From Streptomyces beigongshangae (GTDB lineage: Bacteria; Actinomycetota; Actinomycetes; Streptomycetales; Streptomycetaceae), in assembly GCF_019710745.1 (NCBI RefSeq), contig NZ_JAHKJW010000017.1, forward strand, positions 62,001 to 126,000: DNA of 64,000 nucleotides. Reading direction: 5' to 3'. The number at the start of each line of letters is the position of its first letter. Positions within the stretch are counted from its first letter, which is position 1. A program made the position numbers and the translations under genes. The notes under the pieces were generated by a model. It searched no databases, was not told the origin of the DNA, and worked only from the letters and a program-made list of their open reading frames with translations. Positions 8,429 to 17,373 of this stretch are shown here, one piece after another.

Positions 8429-8446
8429 CATGCGCTCACAGCGAAC
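8429..8446 (+). promoter_or_regulatory. Candidate ClgR-binding site upstream of clpP1
   Basis: CGCTCACAGCG followed by AAC (core 8433-8443) matches the published actinobacterial ClgR core CGC-YNANR-GCG, including the downstream WWS positions. It lies about 50 bp upstream of a TAGGGT -10-like box (8485-8490), a suitable position for an activator. ClgR is the known activator of clpP1P2 in Streptomyces and Corynebacterium. Confidence 0.55.
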
Positions 8447-8613
8447 AGTTCCGTCTCCGGGATTCCCCGGAGGGACCCGCGCGTTAGGGTCCATGAGTAC
8501 GAGGGCAGGGGAGTCCCCGGAGCCGTCCGACACGGCAAGCACACGGGGTCCCACGCCCCCAGCAGAAGACGTGTAGACGGCCCGGCGCCGTCGTAAGACG
8601 AGCAGGTGGATAC

Positions 8614-9231
8614 GTGACGAATCTGATGCCCACAGCCGCCGGCGACCCCATCGGTGGTGGCCTCGGCGACCAGGTCTACAACCGGCTGCTCGGCGAGCGG
8701 ATCATCTTCCTCGGCCAGGCGGTCGACGACGACATCGCCAACAAGATCACCGCACAGCTGCTGCTCCTTGCCTCCGACCCGGACAAGGACATCTACCTCT
8801 ACATCAACAGCCCCGGCGGCTCGATCACCGCCGGCATGGCGATCTACGACACCATGCAGTACATCAAGAACGACGTGGTGACGATCGCGATGGGCATGGC
8901 GGCCTCCATGGGCCAGTTCCTGCTGAGCGCGGGCACTCCCGGCAAGCGCTTCGCGCTGCCGAACGCCGAGATCCTGATCCACCAGCCCTCGGCCGGCCTC
9001 GCCGGCTCCGCGTCGGACATCAAGATCCACGCCGAGCGCCTGCTGCACACCAAGAAGCGGATGGCGGAGCTGACCGCCTTCCACACCGGCCAGACGGTGG
9101 AGCAGGTCACCCGCGACTCCGACCGTGACCGCTGGTTCGACCCGGTCGAGGCCAAGGAGTACGGCCTCATCGACGACATCATGCCCACCGCTGCCGGAAT
9201 GCCGGGCGGCGGCGGCACCGGGGCGGCCTAG
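8614..9231 (+). CDS. clpP1: ATP-dependent Clp protease proteolytic subunit ClpP1
   Basis: A 205-residue serine peptidase (S14) that forms the proteolytic barrel used with ClpX or ClpC. Nucleophile S98 is in MGMAASMG and H123 in LIHQPS, the standard 25-residue spacing; the catalytic Asp lies further on in the DRDRWF/VEAKEYGLID region. The glycine-rich INSPGGS substrate-binding strand is intact. The GTG start follows a moderate GAGCAGG. Partner gene clpP2 starts 101 bp downstream and the ATPase clpX follows. In Streptomyces, clpP1P2 mutants are affected in differentiation. Expression probably depends on ClgR through the upstream box. Confidence 0.97.
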   Translation: MTNLMPTAAGDPIGGGLGDQVYNRLLGERIIFLGQAVDDDIANKITAQLLLLASDPDKDIYLYINSPGGSITAGMAIYDTMQYIKNDVVTIAMGMAASMGQFLLSAGTPGKRFALPNAEILIHQPSAGLAGSASDIKIHAERLLHTKKRMAELTAFHTGQTVEQVTRDSDRDRWFDPVEAKEYGLIDDIMPTAAGMPGGGGTGAA

Positions 9232-9250
9232 GGCGGCCCAGCGCCACCCG

Positions 9251-9272
9251 GGCGTCGGCACAGGCCGACGCC
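9251..9272 (+). other. Hairpin in the clpP1-clpP2 gap
   Basis: GGCGTCGGC (9251-9259) and GCCGACGCC (9264-9272) form a 9-bp stem with an ACAG loop, 20 nt after the clpP1 stop. It could stabilise or process the bicistronic mRNA. Confidence 0.45.
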
Positions 9273-9331
9273 GGCCCCTCCGAGCCCCCAGCCGACCGCC
9301 TCAGCCCTTACCAGGCTCTTCAGGAGACACA

Positions 9332-10012
9332 GTGAACGACTTCCCCGGCAGCGGACTGTACGCCCGCGCGCAGGCCGAGTACACGGGTCCTCGCGCGGAG
9401 TCCCGCTACGTCATCCCGCGCTTCGTCGAGCGCACCTCGCAGGGCGTCCGTGAGTACGACCCGTACGCGAAGCTGTTCGAGGAGCGGGTGATCTTCCTCG
9501 GCGTGCAGATCGACGACGCCTCCGCCAACGACGTCATGGCGCAGCTGCTGTGCCTGGAGTCGATGGACCCCGACCGTGACATCTCGGTCTACATCAACAG
9601 CCCCGGCGGCTCCTTCACGGCCCTCACCGCGATCTACGACACGATGCAGTTCGTGAAGCCGGACGTTCAGACTGTTTGCATGGGTCAGGCCGCCTCGGCC
9701 GCCGCGATCCTCCTGGCGGCCGGCACGCCGGGCAAGCGCATGGCGCTCCCGAACGCCCGCGTGCTGATCCACCAGCCCTACAGCGAGACCGGCCGCGGCC
9801 AGGTCTCGGACCTGGAGATCGCCGCCAACGAGATCCTGCGGATGCGCGGTCAGCTGGAAGACATGCTGGCCAAGCACTCGACGACGCCGATCGAGAAGAT
9901 CCGCGAGGACATCGAGCGCGACAAGATCCTCACGGCCGAGGACGCCCTCTCGTACGGCCTGATCGACCAGATCATCTCGACCCGGAAGATGAACAACGCC
10001 GCGGTCGCGTGA
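9332..10012 (+). CDS. clpP2: ATP-dependent Clp protease proteolytic subunit ClpP2
   Basis: A 226-residue second ClpP paralogue; actinobacteria usually need both to build the active ClpP1P2 tetradecamer. S122 in MGQAASAA and H147 in LIHQPY are the catalytic pair, and INSPGGS is intact. It has a longer N-terminus than ClpP1 (about 24 extra residues before the conserved fold), containing SRYVIPRFVERTSQG. I chose GTG 9332 because CAGGAGACACA provides a ribosome binding site; a longer in-frame reading upstream overlaps clpP1 and lacks family similarity. The clpX gene follows after a 160-bp gap containing an inverted repeat. Confidence 0.96.
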   Translation: MNDFPGSGLYARAQAEYTGPRAESRYVIPRFVERTSQGVREYDPYAKLFEERVIFLGVQIDDASANDVMAQLLCLESMDPDRDISVYINSPGGSFTALTAIYDTMQFVKPDVQTVCMGQAASAAAILLAAGTPGKRMALPNARVLIHQPYSETGRGQVSDLEIAANEILRMRGQLEDMLAKHSTTPIEKIREDIERDKILTAEDALSYGLIDQIISTRKMNNAAVA

Positions 10013-10038
10013 CGCATCGCTGTATCGTCTGCCGCTCC

Positions 10039-10072
10039 TTGACGCGGTTCACGACAAAGTGAACCGCGCCAA
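10039..10072. promoter_or_regulatory. Inverted repeat between clpP2 and clpX
   Basis: TTG-A-CGCGGTTCAC (10039-10052) pairs with GTGAACCGCG-C-CAA (10059-10072) around GACAAA, with a single A-C mismatch in a 14-bp stem. It also contains TTGACG, a -35-like hexamer. It could be an operator, an attenuator or a transcript-processing hairpin ahead of clpX. Confidence 0.45.
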
Positions 10073-10172
10073 GGGGGGCCCGAACGAGGGGCCCGGCAAG
10101 GTACCGTCGGACATAAGGCAGCACCAGGAGCCGCTGTACCCAGGCGACTCCCAGGCGAAGGGGAAGCACACC

Positions 10173-11459
10173 GTGGCACGCATCGGTGACGGCGGCGATC
10201 TGCTCAAGTGCTCGTTCTGTGGCAAGAGCCAGAAGCAGGTCAAGAAGCTCATCGCAGGCCCTGGTGTGTACATCTGCGACGAGTGCATCGACCTCTGCAA
10301 CGAGATCATCGAGGAGGAGCTCGCGGAGACGAGCGAGGTGCGCTGGGAGGAACTGCCCAAGCCCCGCGAGATCTACGAGTTCCTCGAGGGGTACGTCGTG
10401 GGCCAGGAGTCCGCCAAGAAGGCCCTCTCGGTCGCGGTGTACAACCACTACAAGCGGGTCCAGGCCGGTGAGAACAGCACGGGCCAGAACCGCGAGGACG
10501 CCATCGAGCTGGCGAAGTCCAACATCCTCCTGCTCGGTCCCACGGGTTCGGGCAAGACGCTGCTGGCCCAGACCCTGGCCCGCATGCTGAACGTCCCGTT
10601 CGCCATCGCCGACGCGACCGCGCTCACGGAGGCGGGGTACGTGGGCGAGGACGTCGAGAACATCCTGCTGAAGCTGATCCAGGCGGCGGACTACGACGTC
10701 AAGAAGGCCGAGACCGGCATCATCTACATCGACGAGATCGACAAGGTCGCCCGCAAGAGCGAGAACCCGTCGATCACGCGCGACGTGTCGGGCGAGGGCG
10801 TCCAGCAGGCCCTGCTGAAGATCCTGGAGGGCACCACGGCCTCCGTGCCCCCGCAGGGCGGACGCAAGCACCCGCACCAGGAGTTCATCCAGATCGACAC
10901 GACGAACGTCCTGTTCATCGTGGGCGGTGCCTTCGCGGGCCTGGAGAAGCTCGTCGAGTCCCGCGCGGGTGCCAAGGGCATCGGCTTCGGCGCGACGATC
11001 CGCTCCAAGAAGGAGCTGGAGGCGAAGGACCGCTTCGAGGACGTCATGCCCGAGGACCTGGTGAAGTTCGGCATGATCCCCGAGTTCATCGGCCGCCTCC
11101 CCGTCATCACGTCGGTCCACAACCTCGACCGCGAGGCCCTCCTCCAGATCCTGGTGGAGCCGCGCAACGCCCTGGTGAAGCAGTACCAGCGCCTCTTCGA
11201 ACTGGACGGCGTGGAGCTGGACTTCGAGCGCGAGGCCCTGGAGGCCATCGCCGACCAGGCCATCCTCCGCCAGACCGGCGCGCGGGGTCTGCGCGCCATC
11301 ATGGAGGAGGTCCTCCAGGCGGTGATGTACGAGGTCCCGTCCCGCAAGGACGTGGCCCGCGTGGTCATCACCTCCGAGGTGGTCCGCTCGAACGTGAACC
11401 CGACACTGATCCCGCGCGACGCGCGGGGCCGGGGCCCGGGGGAGCAGAAGACCGCGTAG
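10173..11459 (+). CDS. clpX: ATP-dependent Clp protease ATP-binding subunit ClpX
   Basis: A 428-residue AAA+ unfoldase that feeds substrates to ClpP1P2. The N-terminal zinc-binding domain has C13, C16, C35 and C38. The Walker A motif GPTGSGKT begins at G122, Walker B is IIYIDEIDK, and the sensor and pore regions plus C-terminal small domain (QTGARGLRAIMEE) are intact. I chose GTG 10173 (VARIGDGGDLLKC), preceded by AAGGGGAAG. An upstream in-frame start at 10059 would translate the inverted repeat and lacks family similarity. Its position next to clpP2 supports function with the same protease. Confidence 0.97.
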   Translation: MARIGDGGDLLKCSFCGKSQKQVKKLIAGPGVYICDECIDLCNEIIEEELAETSEVRWEELPKPREIYEFLEGYVVGQESAKKALSVAVYNHYKRVQAGENSTGQNREDAIELAKSNILLLGPTGSGKTLLAQTLARMLNVPFAIADATALTEAGYVGEDVENILLKLIQAADYDVKKAETGIIYIDEIDKVARKSENPSITRDVSGEGVQQALLKILEGTTASVPPQGGRKHPHQEFIQIDTTNVLFIVGGAFAGLEKLVESRAGAKGIGFGATIRSKKELEAKDRFEDVMPEDLVKFGMIPEFIGRLPVITSVHNLDREALLQILVEPRNALVKQYQRLFELDGVELDFEREALEAIADQAILRQTGARGLRAIMEEVLQAVMYEVPSRKDVARVVITSEVVRSNVNPTLIPRDARGRGPGEQKTA

Positions 11460-11529
11460 GCGGCAGACCGTGCAGGCGGCGCGTGCGCAGGTGGTGCACG
11501 CGAATCCGCCCACACCCGGAAGCGAGTAC

Positions 11530-11567
11530 GGCGAAGGGCCCCGGTCGACCGACCGGGGCCCTTCGCC
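11530..11567. terminator. Bidirectional terminator between clpX and the PGY-rich protein
   Basis: A 17-bp perfect stem (GGCGAAGGGCCCCGGTC and its complement) lies between the convergent genes. Confidence 0.85.
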
Positions 11568-11597
11568 GTCGTGCGCGTTCGCCGTCGCGCGCGACGG

Positions 11598-12557
11598 TCA
11601 GAGCTTGACGCGGACCTCCTTGCGGACCTTGGCCGTCAGGTCCGCCGCCGCCGTCAGGTCGGCGCCCTTGCCCGCCATGGCGTCGGCCATGTCGATGTTG
11701 ATGATGACGCCGAGCGTGCTGTGGTCGCCCCAGATGCACACCGGCATGCTGATCGAGGACGGGCCCGCGGCCGTGCCGCCCGCGGCGTCCTCGTTCGTGA
11801 TCTTGGTTTCCTGGCACTTCAGGACAGCGCCGTCGAGGCCGCCCGGCGAGTAGCTCTTGGGGGAGCCGACGAGCTCGCCCTCCCCCTTGTCCTTCTCGGC
11901 GCCCTCCTTGAGGTCGCCGAACATGCCGTCGACGACCTTCTCCGGGTCCTCGATCTCGCCGTAGACGCCCATGAACTGGATCATCCGCTGGGCCAGCGGG
12001 TTGTCCTTGTCCCCGGACTGGTATCCCGCGTTGACGTCCTTGGCGTCCTTGACGCCGTGCTTCTCGGCCTTCTTGACGTCGTTCGCGTCGAAACCGCCGC
12101 TGCCGGCGCTCTCGCTCTTCTTGTACTCGGTGAGCAGCGTCGCCGGCGTCGTCAGCTTGTGGGGGCCGTCGTCCGCGACGTCCGAGGAGCCGCCTTCGCT
12201 GCTCCCGAGGACGAAGTACGCGCCGACCGCGATCGCGGCCACGACCGCCACCGCGCCGACGACGAGACCCGTCTTCTTCCTGCCCCCGCCGGGAGCCGGC
12301 GGCATCGGGGCGCCGTAGGGGGCGCCGGGCGGCTGCTGGCCGTACGGGGGCTGCTGGCCGTAGCCGGGCTGCTGCGGCGGGGTCCCGGGAGGGGTCTGCT
12401 GGGGGTACCCGTAGCCGGGCTGCTGCTCGGGAGCCTGCTGGGGGTAGCCGTAACCGGGCTGGGGGGCCTGCGGCTGCTGGCCGTAAGGACCCGGCTGACC
12501 GTACGGTCCGGGCTGCTGGGGCTGCCCGCCGTACGGGCCCGGCTGGTTGTAGCTCAT
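11598..12557 (-). CDS. Single-pass membrane protein with Pro-Gly-Tyr-Gln-rich cytoplasmic arm
   Basis: A 319-residue protein in three parts. Residues 1 to about 92 are low complexity, with repeated QPGYGYPQQ and PYGQQPP units. Residues about 96-118 (TGLVVGAVAVVAAIAVGAYFV) form one membrane helix. Residues 119-319 form a soluble, probably extracytoplasmic domain with two cysteines (LKCQETK and MPVCIWGD) that could form a disulfide, and a Lys/Glu-rich helical part. The topology resembles many Streptomyces proteins of unknown function with a PGQ-rich arm, a helix and an outside domain. A good GGAGGGGA precedes the ATG. No enzyme motif is seen. It is convergent with clpX and divergent from valS. 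Confidence 0.8.
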   Translation of the reverse strand: MSYNQPGPYGGQPQQPGPYGQPGPYGQQPQAPQPGYGYPQQAPEQQPGYGYPQQTPPGTPPQQPGYGQQPPYGQQPPGAPYGAPMPPAPGGGRKKTGLVVGAVAVVAAIAVGAYFVLGSSEGGSSDVADDGPHKLTTPATLLTEYKKSESAGSGGFDANDVKKAEKHGVKDAKDVNAGYQSGDKDNPLAQRMIQFMGVYGEIEDPEKVVDGMFGDLKEGAEKDKGEGELVGSPKSYSPGGLDGAVLKCQETKITNEDAAGGTAAGPSSISMPVCIWGDHSTLGVIINIDMADAMAGKGADLTAAADLTAKVRKEVRVKL

Positions 12558-12680
12558 TCTGGGTTCCCCTCCAGATGCTTATGTGGCTCGAACATCCTCG
12601 CCCAGGGAACGGGCTGCCGGAGCACCGGGGGCCGCACCGTTACCAAGTAATCGAGTTTCGGAGCGGGCCCGTGACACCTC

Positions 12681-12692
12681 TAAACTGGATCC
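12681..12692 (+). promoter_or_regulatory. Leaderless promoter -10 of valS
   Basis: TAAACT (12681-12686) is followed by 6 nt (GGATCC) and then the valS GTG. No ribosome binding site is present, so transcription probably starts at the start codon. Confidence 0.5.
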
Positions 12693-15317
12693 GTGACCGA
12701 CAACGCTCAGCAGCAGCCACCAGCCGAAGCCCCCGATCTGCCGACCCAGTACACGCCGGCCGAGGTAGAGGGGAAGCTGTACGAGCGCTGGGTCGAGCGC
12801 GGTTACTTCGAGGCCGACGCGAAGAGCGACAAGCCCGCGTACACCGTCGTCATCCCGCCGCCGAACGTCACCGGCTCCCTCCACCTGGGCCACGCCTTCG
12901 AGCACACGCTGATCGACGCCCTTACCCGCCGCAAGCGCATGCAGGGCTACGAGACGCTGTGGCAGCCCGGCATGGACCACGCGGGCATCGCCACGCAGAA
13001 CGTCGTCGAGCGGGAGCTCGCCAAGGAGGGCAAGTCCCGCCACGACGTGGGCCGTGAGGCGTTCGTCGAGCGGGTCTGGCAGTGGAAGGCAGAGTCCGGC
13101 GGCCGGATCGCCGGCCAGATGCGGCGCCTGGGCGACGGCGTCGCATGGAGCCGTGACCGCTTCACCATGGACGAGGGCCTGTCCCGTGCCGTCCAGACCG
13201 TCTTCAAGAAGATGTACGACGACGGCCTGATCTACCGCGCCGAGCGCATCATCAACTGGTGCCCGCGCTGTCTGACGGCCATCTCGGACATCGAGGTCGA
13301 CTACCAGGACGACGACGGCGAGCTCGTCTCCATCAAGTACGGCGACGGTGAGGACACCGTCGTGGTCGCGACCACCCGCGCTGAGACGATGCTGGGCGAC
13401 ACCGCCGTCGCCGTCCACCCGGACGACGAGCGGTACGCGCACCTCGTCGGCAGGCGGATCAGCCTGCCGCTGACGGGCCGCACGATCCCCGTCGTCGCCG
13501 ACACGCACGTCGACCCGGAGTTCGGCACCGGCGCCGTCAAGGTCACGCCCGCCCACGACCCGAACGACTTCGCCATCGGCCGGCGCCACGACCTGGAGTC
13601 GATCAGCGTCCTGGACGAGCGCGGTGTCATCACGGCCCACGGGCCCTTCGAGGGGCTCGACCGCTTCGAGGCGCGTTCCGCGATCGTCGGCGCGCTGCGC
13701 GCCGAGGGCCGGATCGTCGCGGAGAAGCGGCCGTACGTCCACTCGGTGGGCCACTGCTCGCGCTGCCGGACGACGCTGGAGCCGCGGCTGTCCCTCCAGT
13801 GGTGGGTGAAGGTCGAGACGCTCGCGAAGGCCGCGGGGGACGCGGTCCGCGACGGCCGCGTGGACATCCACCCCGCCGACCTGTCCCAGCGGTACTTCGA
13901 CTGGGTCGACAACCTCAACGACTGGTGCATCTCACGGCAGTTGTGGTGGGGCCACCGCATCCCCGTCTGGCACGGCCCGGACGGGGAGACCGTCTGCGTC
14001 GGCCCCGACGAGCAGCCGCCGAGCGGCGAGGGCTGGGAGCAGGACACCGACGTCCTCGACACCTGGTTCTCGTCCGGCCTGTGGCCCTTCTCCACGATGG
14101 GCTGGCCGGAGAGGACCGCGGACCTGGCGAAGTTCTATCCGAACTCGGCCATGGTCACCGGGTACGACCTGATGTTCTTCTGGGTCGCCCGGATGATGAT
14201 GTTCGGCCTGTACGTGATGGACGGCGAGGTCCCCTTCCGCACCATCGCGTTCCACGGCATGGTCCGTGACGAGCACGGCAAGAAGATGTCGAAGTCGTAC
14301 GGCAACACGGTCGATCCGCTGGACTGGATGGACAAGTACGGCTCCGACGCCCTGCGGTTCACACTCGCGCGGGGCGCCAACCCCGGTACCGACGTGCCGA
14401 TCGGCGAGGACTGGGTCCAGGCGTCCCGGAACTTCGCCAACAAGCTCTGGAACGCGACGCGGTTCGCGCTGATGAACGGCGCCACGACCGAGGGGGAGCT
14501 GCCCCCGGCGGAGCGGCTGTCGGCCACCGACCGCTGGATCCTGTCCCGGCTGAACACCGTCGTGGCCGAGGCGGACGCGTACTACGACGACTACCAGTTC
14601 GCGAAGCTCGCCGACACCCTGTACCACTTCGCGTGGGACGAGGTCTTCGACTGGTACGTCGAGCTGTCCAAGACGACGTTCATGGCGGGCGGCGCCGCGG
14701 CCGACGTCTCGGCACGTGTCCTGGGCGAGGTCCTGGACGTGACGCTGCGCCTGCTGCACCCCGTCGTCCCGTTCGTCACGGAGACCCTGTGGACCACGCT
14801 CACCGGCCGTGAGTCCGTCGTGATCGCCGACTGGCCGGCGGACAGCGGGTTCCGCGACACCGCCGCCGAGGCGGAGATCGGGAGCCTCCAGCAGGTGATC
14901 ACCGAGGTCCGCCGCTTCCGCTCGGACCAAGGGCTGCAGCCCGGTCAGAAGGTCCCGGCCCGCCTGGACCTGTCGGGTACGGGGCTCGCGGCCCACGAGG
15001 CGGCCGTCCGCCAGCTGCTGCGGCTTCAGCCGGAGGGCGAGGACTTCAGCGCCACGGCGACGCTCCCGGTCGCCGGTGCCACGGTCGCGCTCGACCTGTC
15101 CGGCACGATCGACGTCGCGGCCGAGCGGAAGCGGCTGGCCAAGGATCTTGCCGCCGCCGAGAAGGAGAAGGCCCAGGCGGAGGCGAAGCTCGGCAACGAG
15201 GCGTTCCTCGCCAAGGCGCCGGACCAGGTCGTGGACAAGATCCGGGGGCGGCTGGCGAAGGCGGAGGAGGACATCGCGCGGCTGGGGGCGCAGCTGGAGG
15301 GGTTGCCGCAGGCGTAG
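12693..15317 (+). CDS. valS: Valyl-tRNA synthetase
   Basis: An 874-residue class I synthetase that charges tRNA-Val. The HIGH motif is HLGH at residues 64-67 (in PPPNVTGSLHLGHAF) and the KMSKS motif is at 531-535. Between them lies the CP1 editing domain (TTRAETMLGDTAVAVHP), which deacylates threonyl-tRNA. A C-terminal coiled coil (RKRLAKDLAAAEKEKAQAE, then a Leu/Ala heptad run to the end) binds the tRNA. Length is normal for the family. The GTG start has no ribosome binding site but a TAAACT box 6 nt upstream. I see no T-box leader; T-box control in actinobacteria is mainly known for ileS. Confidence 0.97.
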   Translation: MTDNAQQQPPAEAPDLPTQYTPAEVEGKLYERWVERGYFEADAKSDKPAYTVVIPPPNVTGSLHLGHAFEHTLIDALTRRKRMQGYETLWQPGMDHAGIATQNVVERELAKEGKSRHDVGREAFVERVWQWKAESGGRIAGQMRRLGDGVAWSRDRFTMDEGLSRAVQTVFKKMYDDGLIYRAERIINWCPRCLTAISDIEVDYQDDDGELVSIKYGDGEDTVVVATTRAETMLGDTAVAVHPDDERYAHLVGRRISLPLTGRTIPVVADTHVDPEFGTGAVKVTPAHDPNDFAIGRRHDLESISVLDERGVITAHGPFEGLDRFEARSAIVGALRAEGRIVAEKRPYVHSVGHCSRCRTTLEPRLSLQWWVKVETLAKAAGDAVRDGRVDIHPADLSQRYFDWVDNLNDWCISRQLWWGHRIPVWHGPDGETVCVGPDEQPPSGEGWEQDTDVLDTWFSSGLWPFSTMGWPERTADLAKFYPNSAMVTGYDLMFFWVARMMMFGLYVMDGEVPFRTIAFHGMVRDEHGKKMSKSYGNTVDPLDWMDKYGSDALRFTLARGANPGTDVPIGEDWVQASRNFANKLWNATRFALMNGATTEGELPPAERLSATDRWILSRLNTVVAEADAYYDDYQFAKLADTLYHFAWDEVFDWYVELSKTTFMAGGAAADVSARVLGEVLDVTLRLLHPVVPFVTETLWTTLTGRESVVIADWPADSGFRDTAAEAEIGSLQQVITEVRRFRSDQGLQPGQKVPARLDLSGTGLAAHEAAVRQLLRLQPEGEDFSATATLPVAGATVALDLSGTIDVAAERKRLAKDLAAAEKEKAQAEAKLGNEAFLAKAPDQVVDKIRGRLAKAEEDIARLGAQLEGLPQA

Positions 15318-15324
15318 GTTTTTC

Positions 15325-15362
15325 GGAGGCCCCCGGAACCGTCACGGTTCCGGGGGGCCTCC
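15325..15362 (+). terminator. Terminator of valS
   Basis: GGAGGCCCCCGGAACC pairs with GGTTCCGGGGGGCCTCC around GTCAC (one extra G on the right arm), starting 8 nt after the stop codon. Confidence 0.85.
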
Positions 15363-15450
15363 TGCGTGTGCCTCCGGGGTGTCTTGCCGGGTGCGGGCCG
15401 GTGGGGGCCGGTCGCGCCCCGCGGCGGAGCCGCAGATCGATACGGCCCCG

Positions 15451-15485
15451 CGCCCCGCGGGAGGGCTGTGCCCTCCCGCGGGGCG
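15451..15485 (+). terminator. Second strong hairpin upstream of folC
   Basis: A perfect 16-bp stem (CGCCCCGCGGGAGGGC and its complement) with a TGT loop ends 26 nt before the folC start and overlaps where the folC -35 would lie. It may isolate folC from valS read-through. Confidence 0.6.
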
Positions 15486-15511
15486 TTCCTCCGGCTCCGT
15501 AGAATGGGGGT

Positions 15512-17017
15512 GTGAGTGAGCTTCCGCAGGACAGTCGTGGGTCCGATCCGTTCGACGAGATCGTCGAGGCCGAGACGGAGCGCGACCCCGATCTCGCCGT
15601 GATCGAGGCCGGCAGCCGCACCCTGCGCACGCAGGGCGGGCCGCCGCAGTCCGACATCCCCGCGCGCCCGGACGACCCCGAGACCGACAAGGCGCTGCGC
15701 GAGGTCGAGACCGAGCTCGCCTCGCGGTGGGGCGAGACCAAGCTGGAGCCCTCCGTCGCCCGGATCGCCGCGCTCATGGACGTGCTGGGCGAGCCGCAGC
15801 GTGCGTACCCCTCGATCCACATCACGGGGACCAACGGCAAGACGTCGACGGCCCGCATGATCGAGGCCCTGCTCGGCGCCTTCGACCTGCGCACCGGGCG
15901 GTACACCTCACCGCACGTCCAGTCGGTCACCGAGCGGATCAGCCTGGACGGGGCGGCGATCCCCGCCGAGCGGTTCGTGGAGACGTACCGGGACATCCAG
16001 CCGTACGTCGAGATGGTCGACGCGCGGCAGGAGTACCGCCTCTCCTTCTTCGAGGTGCTCACCGGCATGGCGTACGCGGCCTTCGCGGACGCCCCCGTCG
16101 ACGTGGCCGTCGTGGAGGTCGGGATGGGCGGCAGCTGGGACGCCACGAACGTCATCGACGGGGACGTCGCCGTGGTGACCCCCATCGACCTGGACCACAC
16201 GGACCGGCTCGGCGGGACCCCGGGGGAGATCGCCAAGGAGAAGGCCGGGATCGTCAAGCGGGGCGCGACGGTGGTCCTGGCCCAGCAGCCCGTGGACGCC
16301 GCCCAGGTGCTGCTCAAGAAGGCCGCCGAGGCCGACGCCACGGTGGCCCGCGAAGGGCTGGAGTTCGGCGTGGTGGGCCGACGGGTCGCCGTCGGCGGAC
16401 AGCTGCTGACGCTGCGCGGCCTCGGCGGGGAGTACGAGGAGGTGTACATCCCGCTGCACGGGGCGTACCAGGCGCACAACGCCGCGGTGGCGCTCGCCGC
16501 CGTGGAGGCGTTCTTCGGCGTCGGGACCCAGCGGCCGGAGCCGCTCGACGCCGACACCGTCCGCAAGGCCTTCGCGTCGGTGGCCTCGCCGGGCCGTCTG
16601 GAGGTCGTGCGCCGGTCGCCGACCGTCGTGCTGGACGCCGCGCACAACCCGGCGGGCGCGCGGGCCACCGCCGAGGCGGTCCGCGAGGTCTTCGACTTCA
16701 GCCGGCTGATCGGTGTCGTCGGGGCGAGCGGGGACAAGAACGTACGGGGCCTCCTTGAGGCATTCGAGCCGATCTTCACCGAGGTCGTGGTCACCCGGAA
16801 CTCCAGCCACCGGGCGATGGACGCGGACGCGCTGGCCGCGATCGCCGTCGAGGTGTTCGGGGACGACCGCGTGCAGGTCGAGCCCCGGCTGGACGACGCG
16901 CTGGAGGCCGCGATCACGCTGGCCGAGGAAGAGGCCGAGTACGCGGGCGGCGGCGTCCTCGTGACCGGTTCCGTCATCACGGTCGGCGAGGCCCGGCTGC
17001 TGCTGGGAAGGGGCTGA
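15512..17017 (+). CDS. folC: Folylpolyglutamate synthase / dihydrofolate synthase
   Basis: A 501-residue Mur-ligase-family enzyme. It adds glutamate to dihydropteroate and folates with ATP in the cytoplasm. The ATP-binding loop GTNGKTST begins at G106, followed by the folate-binding TSPHVQSVTERI and the central VEVGMGGSWDATNV and LDAAHNPAG motifs of the family. The first roughly 65 residues are an acidic, probably disordered extension longer than in Escherichia coli. The GTG start lacks a ribosome binding site, and TAGAAT ends 6 nt before it, suggesting leaderless transcription. It is followed 2 bp later by the DUF4233 gene, so the two are co-transcribed. Confidence 0.95.
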   Translation: MSELPQDSRGSDPFDEIVEAETERDPDLAVIEAGSRTLRTQGGPPQSDIPARPDDPETDKALREVETELASRWGETKLEPSVARIAALMDVLGEPQRAYPSIHITGTNGKTSTARMIEALLGAFDLRTGRYTSPHVQSVTERISLDGAAIPAERFVETYRDIQPYVEMVDARQEYRLSFFEVLTGMAYAAFADAPVDVAVVEVGMGGSWDATNVIDGDVAVVTPIDLDHTDRLGGTPGEIAKEKAGIVKRGATVVLAQQPVDAAQVLLKKAAEADATVAREGLEFGVVGRRVAVGGQLLTLRGLGGEYEEVYIPLHGAYQAHNAAVALAAVEAFFGVGTQRPEPLDADTVRKAFASVASPGRLEVVRRSPTVVLDAAHNPAGARATAEAVREVFDFSRLIGVVGASGDKNVRGLLEAFEPIFTEVVVTRNSSHRAMDADALAAIAVEVFGDDRVQVEPRLDDALEAAITLAEEEAEYAGGGVLVTGSVITVGEARLLLGRG

Positions 17018-17019
17018 TC

Positions 17020-17373
17020 GTGCGTACGCTCTGTGCTTCGACGCTGATCGGTGAGTTCTTCGTCATCGGGTTCGCCGGACTCGTGGCGATGAAGGACCCC
17101 GACCTGTCCATGGCCACGGTCTGGACGGTGTGCGGGATCGCGATGGCGCTGTGTCTGCTCCTGTGCGGGGCGATCACCCGCCCGGGAGGTGTCCAGCTGG
17201 GCTGGGCCCTGCAGATCGCGCTGATCGCGAGCGGGTTCGTGGTGCCGGTGATGTTCTTCCTGGGCGCGGTCTTCGCCGCGCTGTGGTGGGCCTCGGTCCA
17301 CTACGGGCGCAAGGTGGAGGAGGCGAGGGCGCGGTTCGCCGCGCAGGCCGGGGCGGGGGGCGGGGCGGCTTAG
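17020..17373 (+). CDS. DUF4233 family membrane protein
   Basis: A 117-residue protein with four predicted membrane helices: residues about 8-24 (LIGEFFVIGFAGLVAM), 31-50, 56-77 and 80-98 (VPVMFFLGAVFAALWWASV). It ends in a charged Arg/Glu/Ala tail. It matches the DUF4233 family, which almost always sits between folC and ndk in actinobacteria. The GTG start is 2 bp after the folC stop and GGAAGGGG lies within the folC 3' end, so translation is coupled. The function is unknown; the fixed gene order is the only clue. Confidence 0.88.
   Translation: MRTLCASTLIGEFFVIGFAGLVAMKDPDLSMATVWTVCGIAMALCLLLCGAITRPGGVQLGWALQIALIASGFVVPVMFFLGAVFAALWWASVHYGRKVEEARARFAAQAGAGGGAA

Noticed and set aside
12558..12692. 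T-box riboswitch ahead of valS
   Set aside because: The 135-bp gap has a -10 box 6 nt from the start codon, leaving no leader, and no T-box sequence is seen.
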